Positions 36,962 through 47,809 of a DNA stretch of 64,000 nucleotides are shown here, in pieces. The notes beneath the pieces were generated by a model, which saw only the letters and a list, made by a program, of their open reading frames with translations, was not told the DNA's origin and did not search any database. Numbering within the stretch: the stretch's first letter is position 1; each line of letters opens with the position of its first letter. The translations under genes and the position numbers were made by a program. Origin of the DNA: Cristatella mucedo (taxonomy: Eukaryota; Bryozoa; Phylactolaemata; Cristatellidae); NCBI GenBank assembly GCA_009760855.2, contig WPIO01000098.1, forward strand, positions 1,357,001 to 1,421,000. The letters run 5' to 3'.

Positions 36962-38228
36962 TGTATGTATGTATCTCCGTCAGTAACTCCACAAAGTCAT
37001 AAAGACCATGTGGGTGTTACGCAGTAGAGTTTTATATAGCGCACTCACTGCCTAAGCGGCTTTCGTTACGCATTCGGTAGCCAACACACTTCGTCTCACG
37101 CAACAAAGAGAAAGTGGGAAGCATAGCAGAGTTAGGAGAGCAGTTGAGGTAGTGAGTAGCATAGAAGTAGCAGTTCAGGACCGCTGAAAAAGATGTACCA
37201 TAGTCGGCAGTTGGAGAGTAGATGTCGTTGCGTAAGAATTGTGGAAGCGAGTTCCACAGTCTAGGACCTGCAGAGCTAAAGCTTCTGTCGCCAACTGTCT
37301 TTAAGCGGAGGAACGGGGCAGCTAATTTATTGTCCACACAGGACCTGAGGGCACGAACAGGCTGAAACTGATGCAGCAGTACAGCTAGGTACGAAGGAGC
37401 TAAGATATGGCGGGCCTTGTGGGTCAGCGCAAGAACTTTACTCTGTATCCTTTGCTCAACCGGCATCCATCCTAGCTCTTTCAGCAGAGGTGACACGTGC
37501 TCAAACCACTGGGACTTAAAGACCAGCCTTGCAGCCATATTCATAGTCAGCTGTAGTGGCATAATAGCTTTCTTTGGCAGCCCAGCCAAAAGGGAATTAT
37601 AATAATCAAGCCGAGACAGAACTAAAGAGCTAGTTAGATTTTTTACAAGCCACTGTGGGAGATAGCTTCTAATCTTGGATAGGGATCGGATGTGATGGCT
37701 AGCTTTAGAGGCAGTCTTCTGAATGAAGCTTTTGAAATTGAGGCAGCTGTCGAACACGACACCTAGGTTACGAGCTCGTGGTGAAGGTCGCACAGTAGCA
37801 TCACCTATTAGAACAGCAAAGCCTTTTAATCCAGCTACACTCTTAGGGTGTCCTGTGAGCAGCAGTTCGGTTTTATAGTCATTAACTTTCAGATAGTTTT
37901 GCGACATCCAGGATCGAATATCAGCAAGGCAAGCATTCAGTTTCTCAGTTGTTGCAGCAGATTCCGACGGTTTGAATAACAAATACAACTGAGTATCGTC
38001 AGTATAGAAGTGATATCCTATTCCATGAGCCTTAGTCACCTTTCCCGGAGGTTGTGTATAAATGGAGAACAGCAAGGGACCGAGTAAAGACCCTTGAGGG
38101 ACTCCACAGGTGACCCTTCTAATGTCTGAGACCTGACCCCCACACGACACGGATTGAACACGATCAGACAAGTATTATTTAAACCACGCCAGTGCTTCGT
38201 CTGCCTGACCGATCGTTGTTCTCAATCG
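36962..38228 (-). mobile_element. LINE-B copy, youngest in the window
   Basis: The 3' end is at 36962 (reverse complement ggagatacatacatac, that is ggagatac plus an ATAC repeat). It is 5'-truncated at about 38228, just before the segment other copies continue into the N-terminal RT. It carries the only long uninterrupted LINE-B frame, so it is probably the most recent LINE-B insertion here. Target-site duplication was not resolved. Confidence 0.9.
37032..38171 (-). CDS. LINE-B reverse transcriptase, C-terminal two-thirds, uninterrupted 379-codon frame
   Basis: This encodes the palm and thumb of a non-LTR retrotransposon reverse transcriptase. GVPQGSLLGPLLF is at residues 23-35 and YTDDTQLYL, the catalytic F/Y-x-D-D motif, at about 56-64. 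NLGVVFD, LDYYNSLLAGLP, AARLVFKSQ, GDRSFSSAGPRLWNSLP and a C-terminal tail of unknown role follow. The upstream palm aspartate motif, fingers and endonuclease are absent because the element is 5'-truncated, so the product would not be active. The first ATG is internal to the ancestral protein and has no start significance. The frame being open suggests recent insertion, not host use. Confidence 0.9.
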   Translation of the reverse strand: MSDRVQSVSCGGQVSDIRRVTCGVPQGSLLGPLLFSIYTQPPGKVTKAHGIGYHFYTDDTQLYLLFKPSESAATTEKLNACLADIRSWMSQNYLKVNDYKTELLLTGHPKSVAGLKGFAVLIGDATVRPSPRARNLGVVFDSCLNFKSFIQKTASKASHHIRSLSKIRSYLPQWLVKNLTSSLVLSRLDYYNSLLAGLPKKAIMPLQLTMNMAARLVFKSQWFEHVSPLLKELGWMPVEQRIQSKVLALTHKARHILAPSYLAVLLHQFQPVRALRSCVDNKLAAPFLRLKTVGDRSFSSAGPRLWNSLPQFLRNDIYSPTADYGTSFSAVLNCYFYATHYLNCSPNSAMLPTFSLLRETKCVGYRMRNESRLGSECAI

Positions 38229-38229
38229 A

Positions 38230-39335
38230 GAAGAGACCTGCCAGGCTTAAGGTAATTATTTTCTTGAGCATGTTTATTGTTAAGTACGCAGCACCGTGTT
38301 TTGTCCCTGCCCTGTGGCCGTGGCAAGGAAGTTCTACTATATTAAATGCGAAGCATGCCCTGGCAGATTATGAATTAATACGTATGCTTTGACCGCTTTG
38401 AACATTTAATGACCTCTTCGTTCCTAGCTTAGGTTGACTGCCAAGTTTCTGCATTATGCATTGTTGTGTTTCAGACACAGAAAACGTCCTAGGGGGTTTA
38501 GGCCTAATCGAGGTGCTAGACATTTGTAAAGATATTCCTATGAGAAACGTCATGGTAAGTGTATGTTAGCAATTTTATCAAATGTATGGGCATCGGTGAT
38601 TACTCTAGTAGCGAAACCAACCCTACTTGCCAAAAAAGTAATATATTCATCACGAGAAGCAGTATGCTTGAAACGCTCATGCGCTTGCTTATTGTTTTTG
38701 CTAATATATTCTGTTCTTACAGAAAGTACAAACATATTCGCTGACAGCAGCTCATGCAAGATACTCTCCGGACATCGCTGCGGCCATCGGATTTAACCAA
38801 ATGCTGTATTGTGACCGGCAATTTATCAAGCAGAAACCAATAAACTCCTAATACATATTTCTTGCTGTAATTGAAATTATTTTAAAATGGAAAATTTTTT
38901 GGGTGACCAAAAAAGTGTCTGGGCTGCAGCCAGCGTGCACGTTGTTTAGTTTAAATATCTGATTATTGGCGTTGTACACCGGAACATTTTAACGTCATGC
39001 AAGATTCAGGTGTTACGTGCGCTTGACAGGTTATTAGAAAACATTAATCAGCAGAATAATGAGTCATTTGCGGGCCTTGGCAAATACCGCTGTTCTCAAG
39101 CGAAAACTAATCAAAAAAATGCTAGCAGTACTGGCTGGATTAGTTTATAGTGGGCGAAATTTACTAAGTGCATATATTGTCTTTCGTTTAAATGTACAGC
39201 GATGAGAGCAATCGGTTGACTTGAAGACAAGTGCCTGACGATGAATTACATCTAAAAGACCCGAAACGTTGCCTTCCGAACAGTAACTTTTACCGGGACC
39301 TGGAATCGATTTGTGCTGGAGTACGGGACATTTTC
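38230..39335. other. No gene recognised
   Basis: This is unassigned sequence, AT-rich toward 39000. Several overlapping frames near 38560-38800 on both strands are chance-like. Confidence 0.45.
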
Positions 39336-39338
39336 CCT

Positions 39339-39373
39339 CCCCTAGCCTCCCCCCCCCCCCCGGGGGGCTAGGG
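39339..39373. repeat. Perfect C/G hairpin with a 13-bp C run
   Basis: ccctagcc on the left and ggctaggg on the right flank a C13 run directly followed by G. The whole can fold into a GC stem. It sits at the start of the second repeat D copy, where copy 1 has ggtgggctaagc. Confidence 0.85.
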
Positions 39374-40000
39374 CAGGCTGCGCCTCAGCCGCCTAAATCC
39401 GCCATTTTCATTTTCCGCCTTTTATTTAGCTCATATTACAGCGAAACGATATCTCTTGAGGTGGAGACATACTTAAAAGACTTTCTGAGGCTTAGCGCTC
39501 ATTTGCATGACTGAGCCGCACTCTGTAGCGCCTGCCCGCTTCGAAGGATACGAACATGCGCCTGACGACGTCGGAAAGAGCGAGCCCGACCGAACTGTAC
39601 GGATTGCCGCATTCGCAGCTGCAGCTGCTGCTGCCGCCACCGCAGCTCGCTCAATTAAAAATCCTCCACCTAATCTATCCATCCTTCCAAATATACAGAG
39701 GTTATTTTATTTCAATAGAGGGTGAACATCATTAAATCGTGTACCGTATTTTTTCCCACATGTAAGAAGCACTGGTATATAAGACGGGGGTTTTGACGAT
39801 TTGTGTGAAAATATTTTAAATCAGGCTCAACCACATACAGGACGCACACTGGATGCAGGCTACTTGAAACTGTGTATAAGGTAGGTCTTGTATAAGCAAA
39901 GATATGGGATATATATATCTATATTCTTAGTTATGCATTCATCAATGTCCTCCCCCAGGGGAATTGTTTTAGGGTTCGCCAAGGGAGAAATGTCATGCTA
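39355..40000 (+). repeat. Repeat D/E composite, copy 2
   Basis: This is collinear with 9863-10400: gccgcctaaatcc, cttagcgctcatttgca, gcccgcttcgaaggatacgaac, an AT-rich block and a distal block around caatgtcctcccccagggg. A CAG-rich stretch (39610-39650) encodes an Ala run in one frame, and a GCC-rich equivalent occurs in copy 1. An extra segment (about 39735-39895) is absent from copy 1. Confidence 0.6.
39735..39895 (+). mobile_element. Possible small insertion within repeat D/E copy 2
   Basis: This stretch is missing from copy 1 at the homologous position. It begins gtaccgtattttttccc and contains tataagacggggg and aggacgcacact. Such accgtatttt and ataagacgcac motifs occur at the ends of some small DNA transposons, by my recollection. 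No clear matching terminal inverted repeat or target-site duplication could be shown. Confidence 0.3.
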
Positions 40001-40107
40001 CCGTTTGTGCACTGTGGGAGCACCCTTTGTAAGTATACTATTCCGCGTAGGATATAGTTTGTTCCTAGAACCATTTGATTAAAGCTTTGATATTCTCTTG
40101 AGGTATT

Positions 40108-40170
40108 GATATGCTCAGGCGTCTAGAAAGAGACGAGTTCTCAGAGGGCGCTTTATCAAGTGTTATTATC
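40108..40170 (+). mobile_element. Isolated LINE-A 3' hairpin
   Basis: The stretch ggcgtctagaaagagacgag, then ttctcagagggcgctttatc and an ATT-like tail, matches the LINE-A terminus without coding sequence. Confidence 0.7.
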
Positions 40171-40394
40171 ATTTGAAATATAAATATATTCTCATTAAAT
40201 ATCGCTTTTCAAACTAAACTACCGAGAAATTATGCTCGAAAATGCCGGCGACGAAAGTTCGGGATTGTGGGTGGATCAAAAGGATGCACGAGCGAGACGA
40301 GAAGAGTGGTCAATCTAGTTTGGTGGGTAAACGCGGAACACTGATTTCTATGATGCGCAGTCAAAATTCAGTTTCAAATATAGAGCGAGTGGAC

Positions 40395-40690
40395 CATCGA
40401 ACTTAAAAACCGCACCTATTTAGGACAGCATTTAGTTGTTCCCTAAGATTCGTCCTTTATGTGCCTATGCGTGCTGACACTGTGCATGCTGCCGCTAACC
40501 ACATTTGCATGCTGACCCAGTGCATGTCACCCGTAACCATGTTATTCGTTGTGTTTGCTTATTAAGCAAGATATTACTCACCATTCAATTGCATTTCCCT
40601 TTGCAGCAAATGTAAAGCGCCTAGAGAGAGATTGAGTTCTCTGAGGGCGCTTTATCAAGTGCAGTATTATTATTATTTTTATTATCGGAT
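40395..40690 (+). mobile_element. LINE-A 3' end, 5'-truncated
   Basis: It starts at the last coding residues (equivalent to LKTHLFRTAF) and includes the whole 3' UTR. The terminal hairpin is near consensus (aaagcgcctagagagagatt, then gttctctgagggcgcttt at 40613-40652), followed by (ATT)n. Confidence 0.85.
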
Positions 40691-40814
40691 GGCGTAGCAT
40701 AAGAGCACCCATGCACTATGCCGTGAAATGAAACTTAGTTTATTTACTCGGCACACTTGCTTTCTGTTAGGTAGGAACAAAAACGCAGCATTTGCACAAC
40801 GCATTTTATGCATA

Positions 40815-40921
40815 TCGTGCACATCGCTCAAGCTTTGAGTGAGCTATACTAAACTGTTCTGCGGCACACCCTCCAAGTCTTTGTGGACTACAACGGAGAT
40901 ACGATACGATACGGTACGATA
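40815..40921 (+). mobile_element. LINE-B 3' end with GATAC-type tail
   Basis: The LINE-B terminus (tgagtgagctatact, then ctttgtggactacaacgg) ends in ggagatacgatacgatacgg. This shows that the family's 3' tail is a short tandem repeat of GATAC type. Confidence 0.8.
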
Positions 40922-40924
40922 GAA

Positions 40925-41390
40925 ACGGCAAGTGCGTCTCCGTTTAATTATGACAGGAAGATGGCTAGTACGGGCCATTTAAGGCTAAAGCCAAACGCGA
41001 ACGGCGTACAAGCGATCGCCCGACAAAATACCCCAACGAGCTTCAACCACATGTATTTCCAAGCAAACCCTCCAACCGGGCCACCACGCCACAACTCTGA
41101 CTTATGTTCTAATCGTAAGTAATGTCCGGCATCTTTAGCTCATTACTTAAAACTCAAACCATCAACACCGTAATCTGCAATATCACACAAGTCTGCTGCT
41201 CTGCCATAAGTCCAATGGGCCTCACACTGGGTTCGGTGGGAATACCAAGTCCATACACACCACTAGGCCATAAAAGCCATCAGCACGTAAGCTATTAACA
41301 TAAAAAATCAGAAACATTCTTCAATATCAAGATCTAAACTCGATGCCACTAGCACGAACTACACAAATTAGCAGCGGAGACTATAGAAAC
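40925..41390. other. No gene recognised
   Basis: This is unassigned sequence between a LINE-B terminus and a LINE-A copy. One 79-codon frame overlaps the LINE-B tail and is chance-like. Confidence 0.45.
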
Positions 41391-41394
41391 ATGT

Positions 41395-41780
41395 AAATCA
41401 CTGTGTGTGGTCGTACCGGCAGGTGCAATCAGGCGCTTACAGCTGGTGCCAAAACTTTGCAGCTGCACTTGTCTGTCGTGAGCATCGCAGTTGCCACATC
41501 ACGCCATTTCTCGCTGACCTTCACTATCTACCAGTCAAGCAGCGAATCAACTTCAAGGTTGTGTTGCTAACTTTTAGGTCACTCCGTTTCTTGGCATTAG
41601 CCCACCTATCAGATATACACTCCCACCAGACCAAGCATCGCAGCACCCATTTTTCGGAATCTAACTGTTCACCAGCATTCAATTGCATTTCCCTTTGCAG
41701 CTAATGTAAAGCGCCTATAAAGAGATTAAGTTCTCTGAGGGCGATTTATCAAGTGCAGTATTATTATTATTATTATTATT
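41395..41780 (+). mobile_element. LINE-A copy with internal deletion
   Basis: RT C-terminal sequence (RRLQLVPKL-like, then LLADLHYLPVKQRINFKV near 41500-41560) runs to about 41670. It jumps directly to the terminal part of the 3' UTR (ttcaattgcatttcc, the hairpin at 41707-41750) and (ATT)n. About 400 bp of LINE-A between these points is missing. Confidence 0.8.
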
Positions 41781-41826
41781 GTTTAGTTCTTAAGTGTCCT
41801 AACCAGGAGCTCACTTCCGATTAACG

Positions 41827-42136
41827 TCATGAAATCCCCTGACTTGACCACATTTAAAAATAGCTAAAAACACACCAATTTATTGCAGCATTTAGTGGGT
41901 CCCTGTGATTTGTCATGTATGTGCTTATGCGTGCAGACACTGTGCATGCTACCACTAACCACACTTTCCTGGTGACCCTGTGCATGTCACACCTACACTG
42001 TTATTCATTTTGTGTTATCAAACATGATACCACTAGCCATTCGACCATGTTTATTTTGCAGCAAATGTAAAGCGCCTAAAAAGAGATTGATTTATCTGGG
42101 GGCCTTTAACAAATAACAATAATTATTATTATTTAG
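41827..42136 (+). mobile_element. LINE-A 3' end, 5'-truncated
   Basis: This begins at the TSPDLTTFK-equivalent and continues through the 3' UTR to the hairpin (aaagcgcctaaaaagagatt near 42070) and (ATT)n. It is the third LINE-A 3' end within 1.8 kb in the same orientation. Confidence 0.85.
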
Positions 42137-42139
42137 CAT

Positions 42140-42685
42140 GAGAAGGCAGATGCGGTATGCCGCGATATTTGGCCGATAAACCGGAGCACGTTTCCTTAAC
42201 ATGGACTCAAAACTGCACGGCAGAATGTACATTGTGAAAAGGAAAGCTGCATAACAGTTAGAAATGGCACACTGGCCAGGTCAATCGGTGAAAGTTACGT
42301 GAGAACGCTCACTAGTACGAATAGTATAAAATATTGTATGGAATTCGCACAATAGTGCAAGACCGTTACAATGCTGAATATAAAGTGAATTTTAAGTCAC
42401 AGTAGTTAAATGTCTAATATAGAAACGGCGGATGCACTGCAGTCCAAAAATGTGGGACTGCTCGTTGGGTATGACGCCATTGGAGGCCATTGCATAAGAA
42501 CACTCCTGGGCAGTCGCATGAAATTTACAGACTTTACTCGGTTCACGCCACGACTTGTGAGCTCCGTTGGCTTCCACTCAACCGTTGAAAAGACTTCTAA
42601 ATCCTTGTTTCTCTCCATTAGACGTTGCTTCACTCCCTGGCTCCCGCTTGGCTGTCTAACCACGTTGTGTAGTGATCGCATGTGG
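42140..42685. other. No gene assigned; overlapping open frames
   Basis: Frames of 95 codons (plus, 42410-42697) and 91 codons (minus, 42406-42681) overlap. Neither has a recognised domain. GC content rises toward the right. Confidence 0.35.
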
Positions 42686-42689
42686 CTTC

Positions 42690-43560
42690 TGCTGTAATTG
42701 CACTGGGGCAGCTCTCAGGCTAGCCGCGATACTAGCCCTTGCCTTAGTGGGGTTGACAAGGGCACCTAGAGCAACCCGTAGCGGGCGGACTAGCCAAGTA
42801 GTATTTGGTAGGGGGACACATTAGTTAACCGGGAGCGGAGCGAGGCGTCAGTGTGACAGCGAGATCCGCTCAGGTTAGAATGAAGCTTGGTTAGACAAAG
42901 AGTGGTCAGGATGTGGACCGACTACTGTACTCCATTAGACAAAGAGCGAAAAGGTGGCAAGCTTGTGGAGGAGCCATCTAATAAATTACGGGCAGAAGCA
43001 AATAGGCCGAGAACGGACACCGAGAGCTAGGTTCCGAGAAAAATAGCAGCCACGCCCAAGGTCAAGAGGGCACAGAGAGAGAAAGTATAAACGACATGAC
43101 TGACAGAGCTCAGGGCTGCAGCTTCGGTAGTGGATCAGATACTACGCCTCGAGAGCACAAGAGTCGAACCTACGGTGACGAACAGCTACGTGCAACTTAA
43201 ACTTTGCGGTTCTGTTCTGCCGGCTAATCAGTTAGCGGCTCATATCTTGAGGTGCTGTAGCGGTCCGCCTTCGGGGCCGGGACCACTGCTAGCGACGCAG
43301 GTGTATAGTGGCTTATTGTAGTCGGGCTTCAGGAGTTCTCACGCAGTTAACTCCATCGGTCCGGTGCGCGCCGCGTCAACGCGTTGGGTAGTTTAATATA
43401 ATCGCGCTTCGGGAGTTTGAGAAGTTAACTCCTTGGTCCGGTGCGAGCCGCGTATAATGCTTTCGCCGGCGCGTAACCTAGAGCTAACAGGCCCACAATA
43501 AACTGTTGCTTTCTGCACCCAGTTGTGGCCGCCTGGGTTTTAACCGAGCTGCACTACACC
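42690..43560 (+). mobile_element. Possible LTR of a decayed LTR retrotransposon
   Basis: This GC-richer block differs from its surroundings. Near its right end it has an aataaa-type signal (cacaataaactg, about 43494) and a g/t-rich stretch that could be a polyadenylation region, and it contains an internal 81-bp tandem duplication. It is followed by decayed coding-like sequence. No second LTR, primer-binding site or integrase was recognised, so the assignment rests on general layout only. Confidence 0.25.
43304..43465 (+). repeat. Tandem duplication of ~81 bp
   Basis: Two adjacent units share cttcrggagtt, gttaactcc, ggtccggtgcg and gccgcgt in the same order. The second begins near 43386. Identity is roughly 70-75%. 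Confidence 0.75.
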
Positions 43561-43739
43561 GTCCACCGGTAGAGAGCCGAGGGACGAGCTTCTGCACGGT
43601 TACATAATTTGCGAAGTGCCTTGCACTAATGCACATGCTTTACTTGTGGGCCAATAGTTAAGCCATTAAAGGAGCACAGCGTCGGGTCTCACAAGCAGAT
43701 TGTATTTAGTATCGTCTGGTGCGATTGATCAAGCTCCTA

Positions 43740-45290
43740 TATGTGTGTTCCCGTTGAGAGGAGTGCAGCAGATTCTCGTTTAATTTTCTTGTTCGCCTCC
43801 TGTGTCTCCGTGATGACGTCCACTACAACAGCCGATGCCAGAGACACTGGCATACAACTACTTGCAGCAGAGAATAGTTTACTCGAGCCGTGCAGCGCAC
43901 TAGACCTTCTATGGTCTAGATGGAAAACATACAATGAGGTACGAAATGTTTAACGGCGAAATACATTTTATGCCTGGGCTTCAAAAGCTGTGAAGGTCGT
44001 AGCAAGGCTAAAGATTTAGATGCCACTAAAACATTTTTTGCCAGTGTGTCTGGAAGGTAACGCGATATACGGCTGGGGTGATCGGCCGGCTGACGTAAAG
44101 CAAGATTACCACAAGCTGCGAAATGATTTAATCCTGATCTTCTAGTGGTTGACGGATGAGGAGGCAGAGTGGTTTCGGCTGGAGCAGGAGCAGCTCGCCG
44201 AGCCGAAACTGAGACAAAGCTAGGCGACGAGCCAGCTTCACCACTGGTAGATCCCATTGCCAATCGCCCTCAAGAGCCTGATAGCCGAGCGGAACTCATT
44301 TGGCTACCACAGCTAACCAACGGCCATATCGGTTGAGGAAGTGGTAGGGGACGGCTTTGACACAGTAGCCGCAGCAGCCAAAGATCTTCAAAGTGGCAGC
44401 AGCCAAAGACGAAGGAGGTGCATCATATGACGGCTTCCAGTGGTGGGGCGGTAGTGATTAGGCGAGGCGGTAGTAATCACCAACGAGGCTGTCGTTGATT
44501 GCAAAAGACAGGCGGCCCAAGGAAGCGACGCCTCGGCCGCATAGCTCAGCAGCTGGAGCTTCTTGGCAGCAGAGGGCATCTCGGCATCAAAGAGTGCCCG
44601 AGAGACCGACGTCTCGGCCACGGAACTCATCGGCGAGAGCTTCTTAGTGGTGGAGAAAGCTAGCACAAGAATTTTGCCGCAGAGTACAGAGGAGTATCTC
44701 GATATTTAGGTCAGCTGCAAGGTGATAGTAGCCTGTGACTAGGCCCAGGCAGTATATGAGGGTGAGGTCTTGGCGGTGAGGCCCAGCAGCAACAGCGTCA
44801 CAGCTAGGAAGTGCAGCAGCGAGATCGTTACGACGGCGGCGAAATGCTTCCCTGAGACCGACGTCTAGGCCACCCAGTTCAGCAACGCGAGCTTCGTAGT
44901 AGAGGAGAGCATCTCAGTAGCCGCTGAGAGAAGCTTGCAGTGTCTCAGTGGTAACGAGCATCCGCACGTGCGCCTCGGTGCAGAGCACCTAAAGATAGGT
45001 TAAGACAAGGCAATAGCAGCCTGCGACGAGGTGCAGGCTGTCAGCGTGCGAAGCAGCATGGGCTTCACTGCGGCTAAGCAATGCAAAGTGAGCGTTTCGG
45101 CGGCGAAGAGCACCTGCGAGAACGTCTCGGTTCTGAGTGCCGAGCAGCACAACCTCGAGATCGACTGAGTGGAGTAAAACTCCGAGAACGGCGAGGTCAC
45201 ACTATGCCGCCATGGTTTGCGAAGGGTGGGATTGGCCGGCGACGAGTGCATGAGACCAGCCATCGGGGCTCCCACGGACTCCCAGGCTAA
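43740..45290 (+). pseudogene. Decayed, internally repetitive coding-like region
   Basis: The plus strand carries long stretches of protein-like sequence broken by stops. One such stretch is DEEAEWFRLEQEQLAEPKL near 44155-44210, and Ala/Ser/Glu-rich blocks lie at 44520-45280. Segments repeat: gagaccgacgtct occurs near 44604 and 44852, each followed by ggccac and gagcttc. A gtag/gcag-cctg block occurs near 44725 and 45015. It could be a gag-like relic of the LTR-like element on its left, or a repetitive host pseudogene. No domain was identified. Confidence 0.25.
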
Positions 45291-45544
45291 CGTTGCAGCA
45301 ACTGTTCGAAAATCGTCTTACTAGCATGTGGTTAAATGGTAGGCTACTGATCAGTAAGTAACAGTATGCAATTGCTACTAAACTAATTATTAAACAATGG
45401 CTTTCAAGTGGTTGTCCTTGATAAGCACCATTGAATACACGGGAAAGGCACAAGCTATAGTTCAGGGCATCATAACGTGCTTCCAGCCCATCACACTTCG
45501 ATCAGACTTGCCTTCTGCAGGTTCTGTGCTGCTAAGGAGTTTGA

Positions 45545-47700
45545 CAAATTACTAATATCCAGCACAATCCACTCTTATTAGGCTAACAACGACATGAAGT
45601 ATATTATGATGACCTCCAATTTAGCTCTGATATTGTAGTACACGCTCAAATTTATCTCCACAAAAGTTAATGTCACCGCTTACACGTGAACTTATGCAAA
45701 TGAGATTTGAGGCACGCTGGAAAACTGTACCACAATCCACCATACAGTAATCTGGTTCCCTTCAAATCAGCCACAACTGAGCTGTGAACGGCTCTAAAAA
45801 GTTTAGAATATCAAACTACGCTATAAGTATAATGTTCACAGAAACTTTCGGGCGATCACGCTCAGGCATTCTCGCGAAGTCGATAGCAAATTTAGAGTGG
45901 CCCAGGCCAATACCGCTATCGCCCCAATCCACCACAATCCACTGCATTTCACCATGCAACAAAAGACATCCTTATCAAGAAGCTAATTTTTGGTTGCATG
46001 TTACAGCTCAGTCTGCGATTATTCCAATAAAAATTTCTATTTTCGTTGGCACCGCCGTTCTCGTGCAATGCACTGCAGTCGACTGCAGTAGCACGGGCCT
46101 ATGCCAAAATCCACTTCAATCCACCAAATACATGGCATACTAATCGAAATACATAGCGCCTAGATTCAGTTTATATTGAATATTAAAGTGCACCGTGCTG
46201 TGTGCACAGCCACGTAAAAGATACAAACTGTGCAACCTTGCACTGTAGCAATGGGCGGCATTCGCCGGAAAACTCGTCGAAAACTACTGCAATCCACTAT
46301 ATTCCACTGTAAATCATCCTCAAATTACCATCTCGAAGCTCTAATTGACATTGCATATAGGAATAAACTCTGTTTAAAGTGGCCCCACGGAATTCCGCTC
46401 TATAATGCTTAAGCGTTCTCATATAATGTTCCGCAGTCGACTGCAACTAATCGGACATACACCACAATCCACCTCAACCTGCCAAGATCCATTGCAATCC
46501 GTCACACACCCACCAGAACGAGTAGACTGGAAGCTCTGATGACAATAACTCTCCGGTAATTGTGCCCTCGCATAACTAAGCTGTAATTTACTCGACCATT
46601 CTGCATCAATGCACTGCAATGGACTGCAAGTGCCTGGGCCAGTACGTTGATGAATGACAACCCGCCGATAAACTACCAGAATACGTACAAATAAAGCTCC
46701 GACGGTGCTGGCACGTTGCTTTATTTTCTGGTAATGGCCTAGTCACACAATTTCATTACAATCGCCTCCATTATTTGGCAGCAATGCATTGCAACTGACT
46801 GCAATGCCTGGCCAATAGCTCAATTTAGAGCAATCCAATGCAAATGGCCTGAAATTAGTTTCGCAATGCTCCAATTTTTAATTCATGTTACAAATCGCAC
46901 TAAATAATGTGAGCCGCATCATTTTAAGCAATTGTGCTCGTACAATCTCGGGTAATGCATGGCAATCTACAGCAACAGCTCGGCTCAAATCAGCAATTCA
47001 CTACAATCCGTGGCAAGTTGACACTAAATTGGTTGCACGAAGAGCTGATTGTCATCGCATTTCCCGTTTCTTTGTGCTAAAAGTGAGATCGTTGGACTTT
47101 CAGGCTATTTTGCACGTTAATTTGTGAACAATGCACGGCAATCGATAGCAGTGGAAGAAACCAATACCAAAAGCATGGCAGATCGATGATAAATCGGCTG
47201 CATCAAGCTCCTATTCTCATTCCACGTAACATCTCACTGCTCGAGTACATATTTTCAATCCTTTCAGATAGCTCTGACCGTTAAATCTTAGGCATGGCAA
47301 TTGACGGCAATAGCACTGGCAAATACGGCAATCCATTATGGTCCATTGTATATCACTGGAAAGTGACAGGGCCAAGATCAAATGAATCTTACCTGTCACA
47401 GCCCACTGTTTTGAAAATGCAATCAAATCTTTTCAACCAACCCCCAACGAACGATTGCTAGCATTGAACCGCAATTGACAGCAATGTCCTGGGTCAGTAC
47501 TGCAATTGCCGGCAAATTGATGAAAAATTGTCAGTTCGGAAGCTTCAATTGTCATTACATATATATTATATTACATATAACATTCAGCTGCGCCCAGAGT
47601 AAACCGTGGAATTTTCAAGATGCTATGTTGGTTTACTGTCAGCAATGCAAGGCAATCAGCTGTAGTGGTAGAAGCCGATAGCAAAATCCGTGAACATTTT
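45545..47700 (+). repeat. Left arm: ~11-12 tandem monomers
   Basis: The cctgggccaata-type core recurs near 45905, 46085, 46625, 46800, 46975, 47150, 47310, 47485 and 47660, giving a spacing of about 160-185 bp. Short repeats such as caatccaccacaatccac recur at about 10-bp intervals at the outer end. Open frames inside it are unrelated between monomers. Confidence 0.8.
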
Positions 47701-47809
47701 CGATGAAGGACAGCAAGTGTGCCTAAAGTAAGCGTAATTATTTTTAAGGGTGGTGAGATATTAACAAAAGAAAACAGTTTCCAGCAATTGTGACCCACAT
47801 TGCTGCAGA

